Source: Hyaloperonospora brassicae
Lineage: Eukaryota; Oomycota; Peronosporomycetes; Peronosporales; Peronosporaceae
Reading direction: 5' to 3'
NCBI GenBank assembly: GCA_947650285.1
Contig: CANTFL010000289.1
Span: 1-64,000 of the forward strand
DNA length: 64,000 bases
Shown one piece after another: positions 1-9,387 of this stretch (within the stretch, counting starts at the first letter, position 1; every line of letters begins with the position of its first letter). The translations under genes were made by a program, and so were the position numbers. The notes beneath the pieces are model-generated. The model did no database searches. It was not told the DNA's origin and saw nothing but the letters and a program-made list of their open reading frames with translations.

Positions 1-271
1 TAAAGAAATAAAAATTCAGTTCCCCTTTTGATCACTGAAGGACACGTGCCTTACGAGGCGTCTTTGATCGATAGGAGCTAGCAATACCTTTGAAGGTAGC
101 TGCTCTTGAGCACTCTGTGCTGTGATTCTTTTGAATCGTTTGGTCCCTTAGGAACGGGGACCGTAAGCTCTCTGAGCTTGTTGACTCTCTGAGTCGGGTT
201 CGTAAAACCAAAGTTGCTCGTAAGAGCGTTAAATCTTCCTCTGACTTAATGAGCTGTGTAGCTCCGCTACA
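1..271 (+). mobile_element. 3' part of a gypsy-type LTR (left arm of a large palindrome)
   Basis: This is the right-hand part of a long terminal repeat whose beginning lies outside the window. It ends in ccgctaca at 271 and is followed directly by a tRNA-primer-like stretch (ttggtagcacttgtag) and then a gag-like reading frame, which is the expected order LTR, primer site, gag. The whole segment reappears as its reverse complement at 603-873 with very few differences, so the two copies form arms of at least 271 bp around a spacer of about 330 bp. The arm could be longer, since the window edge cuts it. Like its partner it is packed with mini-hairpins. Confidence 0.7.
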
Positions 272-324
272 CTTGGTAGCACTTGTAGTCAATCTACGCC
301 TGAGTCGGTAACGACTGATCCTCT

Positions 325-602
325 GTGAGGATGGAGCAATCCACACCCCTCTCTGAGGCCCAAAAGGTCGCGCTAGATAAGCTGAACGCGGCCGTAGGCC
401 CTGAGTACGTGGATTTTCTCGCTGCACAAGGTCCCGATGTGCTCAACGCACAAGTCGAGACCTTCATGCAGTATGAAACAGCCCTGTTGGGCGAGGTTCA
501 AAACCAAGTAGCGTCGGCTATGCCGACACGCTATGTGGCTATGCCACCAGAAGAGGCTAAGCCTCGTCCCCTTCGGGTGGACGTTAAATGTTACTCCGGG
601 AA
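325..602 (+). pseudogene. Truncated gypsy gag, N-terminal part
   Basis: An open frame (GTG at 325, first ATG at 331) encodes about 90 residues beginning MEQSTPLSEAQ and ending in the segment PRPLRVDVKCYSG. That last part resembles the start of the capsid domain of oomycete Ty3/gypsy Gag proteins, where a proline-basic stretch precedes a K/C-Y-S/T-G motif. The frame then runs into the inverted LTR at 603, so the rest of gag and all of pol are missing. It sits just after a primer-site-like sequence downstream of the left LTR. The gag assignment comes from short motif resemblance and context only. Confidence 0.55.
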
Positions 603-1075
603 TGTAGTGGAGCTACACAGCTCCTTAAGTCAGAGGAAGATTTAACGCTCTTACGAGCAACTTTGGTTCTACGAACCCGACTCAGAGAGTCAACAAGCTC
701 AGAGAGCTTACGGTCCCCGTTCCTAATGGACCAAACGATTCAAAAGAATCACAGCACAGAGTGCTCAGGAGCAGCTACCTTCAAAGGTATTGCTAGCTCC
801 TATCGATCAAAGACGCCTCGTAAGGCACGTGTCCTTCAGTGATCAAAAGGGGAACTGAATTTTTATTTCTTTAATTAACCTAAAAGGACACCTCAGAACA
901 ACGTATTTAACCTGCCCTAAATAACCTCTTAAAAGATCTCGCAATCAATTGATGACAGACATCAGTCTTCAACAATTGATACACTCACTGTGTTCTAAAA
1001 TTACTTTATAGGGTACCCCCTCTCTTGTGTGCACCACACCTATCGTCGACTACCAGCCGACGTTACCCCGTTACA
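603..1075 (-). mobile_element. Inverted gypsy-type LTR (473 bp) containing a hairpin array
   Basis: Read on the minus strand, this begins TGTAACGGGG at 1075 and ends ccactaca at 603, typical LTR termini for this window. Bases 603-873 are the reverse complement of 1-271, so this is the same LTR in opposite orientation, lying across the middle of a gag frame. No 5-bp duplication is evident (gggaa before 603, taaaa after 1075). Positions 647-826 hold at least nine back-to-back perfect stem-loops with 4-6 bp stems and mostly 3-4 nt loops, for example at 665-677, 679-691, 695-709, 737-750 and 753-765. Confidence 0.65.
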
Positions 1076-2112
1076 TAAAATCCGAATGTAATAAGCACGT
1101 ATCGTCACCTTTTATGAATTGTAATGAGAATTCCTGTATCGATCGTGTTCGAAGCATTACATTTTATATTGTGCAACCAGAAAAAATAAGTTGTTTAATT
1201 GTAATGATAATCGTCAGCTCAAAATTTAAATGAAGCTACATTTGCACGTCTCTGCTTCACATATATGCACGTCGACCAGCAATTGCATGCTGTTCTAATA
1301 AATGCTTTAATGCTGCGTAGCATGATGATTTCTCAACATCACCATTTGTTTGTTTTTGCTACAGTTAAGTGCAATCATGCTGGTCTTCAACACGCTGGCT
1401 GAAAATGTGATGTTCGCAGCTACATTTGTATCGTGAAAGAGCTACATTTCGATATTACACATTAAAACGCAAGTAAGTGATAAAATGCTGATGTGAAATT
1501 ACTGTATTTGGGTCTGAATTTTCAATTTAGCACACAGTGAAATTGTATTTTCTGGTAATTTGCACATAAGGACACATATTTTAAATACTACTTTTTCGAG
1601 GAAAAAGCACCAAATAGTCACGTAAAGGTAAAATCGCATTACAAGATGAGAAAGTACAAAAGCGCGAAAAAATAATTTCAAAAACTGCACTAGCGATGTA
1701 AAGTATAATTTCGAGTAAACTCGTGCGATAGAATCGCATGTACAACATTACGCTTTGCTGATCTTCATACAAATGTTGAAGCTATTTAAGAGAGATTAAC
1801 CATGAGGGGTTTGGTAATGTCGAATCAGTGATTTTTATCCGTCCATCCGCTGGTCTCGCATCGAAAAAGATGTTGACATTCCAGCACCATGTCCCAGCAT
1901 ACACAATCTCAACGACGCAAGCACCATTAGTTTGTGGGAACGCAGGTAGAGCGAGTATGTCAAGGATGTTGCTAACGAAGTACCACTCAGCATTTTGTGC
2001 TACATGTTTGATGCATACCGAGAGGACCGACGTATCTGCGCTTGTGTGCATAGAATCCTCTACTGCAGATACAATACTGCAACTATAATCACAGCTTCCG
2101 AACAGCAGTCAA
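1076..2112. other. AT-rich intergenic stretch, no gene recognised
   Basis: Mostly AT-rich and non-coding in appearance. Between about 1782 and 2088 both strands stay open for 85-90 codons, but neither translation resembles a family I know and there is no clear start, splice or domain signal. I treat it as non-genic or as a decayed repeat. Confidence 0.5.
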
Positions 2113-2503
2113 TGTAACGGGGCAGCCCGTTACATGAAATTGTCACTTTAAGGAAAGTGACAATAAAGAATATAAAGATGGATATTCTTTAAAACAATAT
2201 CACCAAAGTGGTGATATTGAAGGGTCGACCAAAGGGTCTGTTCATTGGTTGATATCGTGATGATATCAACCCACCAATCGCCGCAAGACGCGCGCAATGA
2301 GTGGTGACGAGACGTCACCATACATGCAGTTATATTAGTATAATTGAATTAAGTCAAACGAAGAGACAGTAGTTTAAAGACTTAATTTATTAATATAACA
2401 GTTCTACTTTTACCCTACCTACGCTTCCTCGCTTGCCACGTGTACGTCCGTCGGGGCATCCAAATCCCTTGCGTTAAGTTACGCAAGGGTGTGCCCCGTT
2501 ACA
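2113..2503 (+). mobile_element. Solo gypsy-type LTR, copy 1 (391 bp)
   Basis: Begins TGTAACGGGG and ends CCCCGTTACA. It is flanked by a perfect 5-bp target duplication, gtcaa at 2108-2112 and 2504-2508. No internal retrotransposon sequence is present, so it is a solo LTR left after recombination between two LTRs. A near copy lies at 31844-32259 and a more diverged one in reverse orientation at 2582-3027. The first 22 bases already form a 9-bp stem with a 4-nt loop. Further stem-loops lie at 2141-2162, 2166-2190, 2195-2219, 2247-2271, 2303-2319 and 2466-2489. Confidence 0.88.
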
Positions 2504-2581
2504 GTCAATGCCAAACACCGACATTAAATAGTACATGCTAGTTTTCCGCGGCACTGACTGGCGACCACCTAAGATGCAACA

Positions 2582-3027
2582 TGTAACGGGGCACGCCTTG
2601 TGTCAATTCAACACAAGGTTGTGTGCATTCGACGTCACGTACACGTGGCGTGAGGAAGCGCAACGAAGTAGGCAGAACTCGAAAGCTCTGTCTAATGGAA
2701 AAAGTAGAACTGTATTTTATACAGTTATGTTTCTTAATAAACCATCTTTTGTCAAGAGCTAACTATATTAAACTACAATCTCCTATGTGGGTTTCTTGCT
2801 CGCCACCGATTGCGCGCGTCCAGCAGCGATTGGTGTTTAATCTGGTTGATGTACCGTGAACATCAACCATCAGGTGGAGCAACCCATCAAAGAAATATTA
2901 CCCTCGGGGGTAATATTCCTTCAGCCTACCTTCTTACGGGTAATGTCAATTGAACATTTTCTAAATCGATAATGCTCAAATTGATACAAAAATATCCTTT
3001 TTTCTGTAACGGGCTCACCCCGTTACA
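2582..3027 (-). mobile_element. Solo gypsy-type LTR, copy 2, reverse orientation (446 bp)
   Basis: TGTAACGGGG at the left edge and CCCCGTTACA at the right. The flanking 5-bp duplications are perfect: caaca at 2577-2581 and 3028-3032. Orientation is minus because the minus strand carries the hairpin start (tgtaacgggg, tgag, cccgttaca) and the ordered hairpin series seen in copies 1 and 3, with diverged sequence but equivalent stems. No internal coding region is present. Confidence 0.85.
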
Positions 3028-3032
3028 CAACA

Positions 3033-3855
3033 CGTGTGCTGTAGAGAAAGTGACAGTAGATCGCAACAGATCACACCAACCGAAATCATCCGAATCGGTA
3101 CTTGACCGCGTCTGATTGTGCATTGCTGTGAGAGTCAGTGAGCGTGTCACCTTCCAGTCGACGACGCTATGCGAGAGGTCCCCAAGCACGGCGCACGATG
3201 GCAGTAAAGCGCACCTTTGACAGCATTTCTCAGCTACGGACGGACCTTCCGTGTTATTGCTCGAGCTGGCAACTGTAATCCCAGAGGTCTCGAACTTTTC
3301 TGCTCTCCGTCAAGCCACGACATCGGGGGTCGAGCGACATGAATGCAGTAGAAGGTCATTGCTATACCGTTCAGACAGCGCGTAGCCAAAGTGCTCGTGA
3401 CTCAAGCAGCAGCATTAGAAGTAAGCACGCGATCAAACAAACGGATAAATGTGCGGAGACAGCGGCAGTATCATTCTGTAGAGATTGTGTACATGACCAG
3501 TGTACCGGATGTCGAACAGGTCAGCTACGTCGGCACCTTTTCACGAACGCCACTCTGTGCTATGTGATACAAGCAGCGCATCTTATGCTAAGCCCAGCGT
3601 CCGGCCTTAGCTTAGGCTGTCCGCGAAGCTGCAGGCAATCGAGTCACGTAGCCGGCTTATGGAACAAGGCGAACGAGACCAGCAAGGCCTGGTCCTCGTC
3701 GATCATTGGTTCCAAACGCCTGTGCGCACACACACCAGACCGACCAACCTATGGAGAAACGCCACAAAGCAGACTGCTTCAGTACTCTAGTGCTGGCAAT
3801 CCGTCGTACAAACACGAAGCAGCACCAGAACGCAACGCAGCGCACGGGCACCCGA
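3033..3855. other. Intergenic stretch with no recognised gene
   Basis: An open frame spans 3339-3923 on the plus strand, but its translation is low in conserved pattern and overlaps the antisense 3' end of the DUF6818 gene. I see no domain, splice pattern or promoter signal I would defend. Confidence 0.45.
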
Positions 3856-4814
3856 TTAACACTCGTTGTTTCGCTGCTCGTCCGCATCCTTCTTGCTCAC
3901 GAGCAGCATCATCATCTGCATAAACTGCTCGTGTCGGCGGCGGTTTTCGTCTCGCTCCTCGGCGCGCTCTTCGCTGCGTCGACGCCGCTCTTCACGTTCT
4001 TCATCGCGTCGCTGCTCTTCCTCCTGTCTCCGCTGCTCGGCCTCTTCCCGACGCCGTTGTCGCTCCTCTGCCCGACGAATGCGTTCTTCTTCCCGGTCCA
4101 AGTCACGTTGATATTGCGAGCGCAAAATGACTTTCAGCACGGACGTGAGCAAGTCGTCACTCGGCAACGGATGTGCATCCGCTGCAAACACAGCCGTTGG
4201 CGCCTGCCATTCCGAACTCGGACGTGCCGTCCGTGGTCGAGGAAGCGAAGTCCCAGCAGGAGCACAAACCGGCGCTGGAACCGCACTAGCGACTAAAGTC
4301 GGCACGGCACCAGTCGCTGCTGCAGGGGGGTCTCCAACGGTGTGTCCGTCCAGATTTTCTCTGGCTCAGTGCCTCCTCCGTCCTGTAAGCGCTCGTGGTC
4401 CTGTGGTGGCTGAAACGCGCTCTCGCTCTGCTCCGTCTGCTCGTCCGGAACGCTCGAGACAGCCGCCGCCGCCGCATCCGGAGCCGGCGCGACCCCCTCG
4501 ACCATCTCCTTGTGCACAACGTGGGCAAACGCAATCGCCTGGTAGTTCTTAGCGCCACGCAATGGGACGTTGGACCGGTACAGCCGCGAGAACTTTTTCT
4601 TGAGCGAGTCAGCCGATCGGTTGTGCTTGGAGAACTGCTGGTTGTGCAGCTGCGCCACCACGTCCCACCCTTCGCGCCAGTGGCTGCGCACGAGCTGCAG
4701 CATGCCCATGGACTCGGCCTCGGTGAAGCCGTCGCCGCGGCGCTGCACGTGCGGCCCGAGACGCCGCTTCGCTTCGGTCTCCATGCCGTCGTCTGCGGAC
4801 AACTGTGTAGCCAT
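3856..4814 (-). CDS. DUF6818-type Myb-like protein with C-terminal coiled coil (apparent frameshift)
   Basis: Two minus-strand frames make one gene. The first, starting MATQLSADDG at 4814, holds a SANT/Myb-like segment (GFTEAESMGMLQLV...GWDVVAQLHNQQF...SADSLKKKFSRLYR) matching the oomycete DUF6818 family, whose function is unknown but which looks DNA- or chromatin-binding. The second, ending at 3856, is a very basic and acidic coiled coil rich in R, E and Q (RRREEAEQRR repeats). They meet at a run of six C (minus strand) near 4326-4331; adding one C would join them in frame as ETPPAAATGAVPTLVAS. Family members commonly pair this domain with a charged coiled coil, which supports a single protein of about 310 residues. 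The break could be a homopolymer sequencing error or a real mutation. The frame is open further upstream to 4994, but ATG at 4814 is the first one adjoining conserved sequence. Confidence 0.65.
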
Positions 4815-5107
4815 TTTACGATTGGTGCACGCTTTTTTGATGAGGGGGAGAAGTCGCGAGTGGCTCAAAATTGGTGGATCAAAAATTGAGCGACGTGTGG
4901 GGCTATCATTGCCGTACATTTGACTTGGCGGAAGTAGGCGGAAAGAGAGAGCCGTGAACACGGGCGACATGGGTTCAGCCATCGACTTCAACATACACCA
5001 GGCACATCCATGTGGTTGAACAGTGACAATCGTCGTATTGGGAACTCCTTACCACGCGCATATGCATCTGCAGACACGATCCACCGACGCAAGTACACGG
5101 ACCAGTG

Positions 5108-8100
5108 CTAGGCCGACGACTGCCTGGGCACGCAGTGGATGTCAGCCACGAGGTGATACACTTTCGGGGCGTATGACTTCACTTTCTCCACGTGCTCGCA
5201 CGAAATCGTCAAGTCTTTTCCGTACTGCTGCGCGAGCTGTCGCATGAACCTCACCACGCGCTGTTCCCATGCTTCACGATCTTCCACTGCAACGTTATCG
5301 TGCACGTGCAACCAGCCACCACTGGGCTTCAGCACCTGCATGGCGAGCGGCCACGCCTTCTCGCTCGTAGGCAATAGACCCAAATTCACGCGGTCAGCCA
5401 CTGCGCCTATCGTCGGAGCACTCTCGCGGTTGTCGCCAAGGTAGACTTTACACCTGTCTGCTACGTGGTTACGGCGCAGGTTAAAGTGCAAAGCTGCGAC
5501 CGAGTCGGGATTCCACTCGCAAGCATGGACGAATGCAGCACCACCGAGCACGAGAAAGGGAAGAACGTAATAGCCAATGCCGCAGAAGAGATCGACGATG
5601 GTCTCGCCGCGGCAGTTGATGTTTGCCATGCGAGCCTTCTCGGTGACGTTGCCGGACGAGAACATGACCCGAGTGAGATCCCAGCCATAGATAATACCAT
5701 TCTCACGAATTTCCACCCAGCCAGGAGCCTCCTTCGAACGCTGCGACGTGAGTGCATCGTTGTTCAGGTACAACAACTGCACACGACTCTGCCGCTTCTC
5801 GCTTTTGTCGATAAAGGCTTTTCGCGCAACACGAGAGAAAGCAGGCTTGGCGGACGCACACACCTGTGCCCACATCTCGGCAGCAAACGGTGCCCATTGT
5901 GGCTCGAGAAACGAATTTCGAGGGACCATCAACACATCGCTCACAAACTCATACTTCTCCGGAACAGCCTTCACAAGCTCGGCAGATAGCCCATGCTGAC
6001 TAGCGAAAGCACAAATCGTGCTACGAATGACTTCATTTCGGTTGAATCCACTGGTTTTACCAAACTTGTTCGTGTAAGCATCTTGGTCAGGTACAATCTC
6101 AAGCGTTTGCAATTCAGCATCGTTTGTCGAGGCAATGAGGTCACGAATAGTAGCTGTCACGGGGATCAGAAACTTTGCCGTATGCTTCAGATCAGAGGCG
6201 ATCGACTCATTTGCTACGTGGACACGTCGCGATTTGTCGTACACGCGCGCCTTTTCCAGTAATGTCTTCACCTTCTTCACTTCCAGTTTGTTGACAAGGA
6301 CACCCAGCGGTTTTTCATTCGATAAGGCCGATGTCGTTCCAGTCAACACATTTGCTGAGTTGCCTTCGGGGCCATTGATACGCGTTGTCTTTGACACAGT
6401 CAACGATATGTGGCACTGGTACGTCGACGAATAAAACTGCCCAAAACCAAAGCATTGGAAACCGCCACCCAAGATGTACAGGACATTGCTTGCTGGCATC
6501 CACGTCGTGCTATGTCCCACGAAAGCTGCACGTTCATGCTTGATTTCACCGAGCTCTTTCCATTTGAAATCATGGACGTCCAGCATATAGACTTGTCGAG
6601 TCGCCTTGTCTCCATTCGCAAGTAATGCAGACGTCATACCACCCACCACAAGCACCTGGTACTCGTTGATGGAGCAAGCACTCGCAGCGAACAGTGCAGG
6701 AGACTGGCTTTTGTCGCTGGCGTTTTCGAGCTTTTTGAGTTCCAAGGTCTCCTTCACAGTGTCGAAAAGCAAGCATGCACCGCCAGTGTCGCTGCAATCA
6801 CCGCTTTCCAATGATGACATACCTCCCCAAAACACAAGCCTTGTGGATTCAACAACCGCACCAACGTGGTCAAATCGACGTAAAGATTCGAAAACACCAT
6901 CTACATACAGTAAAAACAAAACGTCAGTGCACTGAGGTGAAGCTCAATCATGAAATCGGGGCGTACCGAGTTGACGCCACTGAGGCGGGTTTCGATCGAG
7001 GTCGAGAGCAAACATGTCTCCAAACACCTGTTGGTCATCGCGGCCACCGTACACGTACACAACGGAGCCGACTGTGCATAGTCACATCAAGAACATTCGT
7101 CCACCATTGTAAGTACTGCTCAGCCAAGCAACATCAAGCAAATAGTGCTCACCAGCGCAGCTGCAATGCTTCCAACGTGGAGAAGGACCGACTCCTTGGG
7201 TGGCAATCGTCTCCCACTGTTTTGTCTCCAAATTCATGCTATACAAATCGCCTAGAGGTTTGGCAGGGCTGGCGCGACCACCGAACACTATCATGCGTGT
7301 TCCCACAACAGTGCATGAGTGATACATCCGAGCTGACGGGCCTTGATCCCCGGCCGTCGCATGGTATGTCTGTGAAAGACATCCTTCCTTGGAAGGCGAC
7401 AGAAAAGTCACTGTTGCAACGCGTGTCGTTAAGCCTGAAGCGGTAGGCCCTTGACCGCCAAACACTACAATCGAGTCTCGGTACCGCACGCTTGCGTGTC
7501 CCAACAGCTGAACGCTCTCCTTGCACGCTACCTCTGTCCAAGAGCTCAATTCAACCAAACACCTACTATCAGTTTGCACCACCGCTGCTGGATGGCAGAA
7601 TCCGCCACGAAAAGCTTCGAAGAGTCGGTCGGTCTTCTGCTCATTGGCCTCAAACTTCTGGTTGGCGATGTTTACGATCCATCGAAGGTACTCGTCGTTG
7701 ACCAGCAAGTGCTCCGCGCTCCGTCCAAGTGGAATTTCAAACCCGTTTGCAGTCGTACGAATTGCACACACGATTTTCCGGTTTCCAAGGACAACGCCCG
7801 ATTCCCGGAAACCGCTTGCAATGCCCCACTGCAACAACCTTTTTGCTGCATCGACATTGCGACACACGACGTGCATGATGAATGGCTCGTGCTTGAATAG
7901 AATCTACTACACACAACACAACACACACGTTAGCAATCGCAGTAGACAACACACGCACGTGGACTCAGCACACGTTTGCATGCCACGAACCATATTGCTG
8001 TTGCTCAATTGGGCATCAGGAGAGCGCAGCGCCGTTACAAATTGATCAAATGTGATGGTGGCGTGTGCAGCGATCAACCACTTGCCGCCTTTCGTGATCA

Positions 8101-8404
8101 GATCCGAGCCAGGTGCATCTCCATTTCCTGCTGCAGCTTCGCCGCAGAAAAGTGCAATGCGGCCGGAACACGAGCTGCTCGTCACCTACATCGGTACCAT
8201 ACGTGACACAGTGAGTAGTCAGCAAAACCAAACTCATCGATCGTTCCTGAACAGGCACCGAAGATGGACTAGACGTACGTAATCAGGATGAGCGTTGATC
8301 GTGTGGATCATGTCTACAATGGGTGCATCGATGCAGCCCTTGGGGCTCTTGTCTTCCATTGCCTGCAACTTGCGCAGACTCTCGCGCTTCAGCTGGGCGA
8401 ACAT
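5108..8404 (-). CDS. tRNA wybutosine-synthesizing protein, TYW3-Kelch-TYW2 fusion
   Basis: Five exons: 8279-8404, 7991-8185, 7153-7903, 6967-7071 and 5108-6900. They join in frame to 989 residues with phases 0, 0, 1, 1. Residues 1 to about 205 are a TYW3 methyltransferase domain (KGCIDAPIVDMI, HPDYVTSSSCSGRI, GGKWLIAAHATI, FKHEPFIMHVVCRN). A Kelch propeller follows with repeats such as DSIVVFGGQG, TRMIVFGGRA and VVYVYGGRDD. From about residue 590 there is a TYW2-type aminocarboxypropyl transferase with SAM-binding IVDLFCGIGYYVLPF and the motif NLGLLPTSE, which separates TYW2 from the TRM5 methyltransferase. The enzymes act on the yW base at G37 of phenylalanine tRNA; TYW2 adds the 3-amino-3-carboxypropyl group and TYW3 methylates. 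This domain order is known from plants. The start at 8404 lies directly before the conserved N-terminus. Confidence 0.9.
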
Positions 8405-8439
8405 CGTTGTCTCCAGTGGTCTGAAATACCACACGACAA

Positions 8440-8978
8440 ATCTGGTCCGCGTCTTAAATTAAACCTCATTCCATCAAAATAAACAACTTGGCGTAAACAC
8501 GCTTTGTAAAATAGACCCCATCCTGCAAGCTCGGTGTCTACAATAGCTCTCGGATCGACGACGACGGCATGCACATGCGGAATCGATCATTGCGTGGCAC
8601 AAAAGCAGCTTTATGTGATTTGTCGTCGTTGCTGGGTCCGCGCTCTACAGCGTCTGTGCTGTTTTTCGCTGACGCTTCATTGCTATTGTAGATACCAGTC
8701 ACGAGCATAAGTGTGAAAGACGTGGGATTCAGCGAAGAGCTGAAAGGAGTCGTCAAATGCATTTTTCGCTCAGAGGAGAATGCCACTGCCAGCAGCAACG
8801 CGATCCCGTGCTTACTTTCGTGGCAAAACGCCGCATGTACTCACACATTGTGAGAGACTTCACGAGGAATCAAAAGGTGCCGATAATTTGATGCAAAGTC
8901 GTCAATAGACTCTTGCAACGCTTCCGACGCGCAGTGGCCAAGGATGGACACCCAGCCAAGCTTCGGCACTCGATTCAT
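8440..8978 (-). CDS. Unresolved coding candidate, possibly two or three exons or frameshifted
   Basis: Three minus-strand open segments follow one another: an N-terminal piece from ATG 8978 (MNRVPKLGWVSILGHCASEA, then NYRHLLIPREVSHN), a middle piece (KHGIALLLAVAFSSERKMHL), and a C-terminal piece with HAVVVDPRAIVDTELAGWGL and VVYFDGMRFNL. Amino-acid composition looks protein-like but I recognise no family. A GTGAGT donor follows the first piece near 8844, yet the only in-phase acceptor gives a 30-nt intron, unusually short. The second and third pieces differ in frame without an obvious intron. It could be a decayed gene or one I have mis-spliced. It abuts the TYW gene start, so its 3' end may overlap that promoter. 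Confidence 0.3.
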
Positions 8979-9387
8979 TGACGATCGACAAGGCCGTGTC
9001 ACAAACATGGGACGCACCGGATCTTGGCGAGCTCGGGTGGTCAAGGACGAGTGCGTTCAGCCTGTTTCGCTTGCGCTACACACTGCGCTACTATGAGCAG
9101 TCGTCTACCCCCACATTCTTGTCGTTTCTTCTTCTCTGCTACCATCATAGTGTCAAATCGTTTAGAACGGTCATAACTATAACGCTTGCTTCAATCTGGT
9201 TTATGAATCAACGAACGATCGTCGGCGGCTATTCCTTCGGATAGTCGAAAGTCGATCCAATGTGCGAAACAATACCCTCTCCTAGATTACAGCAATGGCC
9301 AGAACCACGCGCTTATTTGTGGCACCAAATTTTTTTTACGAAGCACTATTATTGGACCTGTTCTTGTTGACAACTTATTTATTTCTC

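Noticed and set aside
1782..2088. Opposed open frames on both strands as a gene
   Set aside because: Neither translation shows a recognisable family, and both are short; overlapping open frames of this size occur by chance.
3339..3923. 194-codon plus-strand open frame
   Set aside because: No conserved pattern, and its end overlaps the antisense coiled-coil coding region.
9295..9387. Upstream ATG extending APC1 by 31 residues
   Set aside because: The extension is strongly hydrophobic and phenylalanine-rich, unlike APC1 N-termini, and looks like 5' leader sequence.
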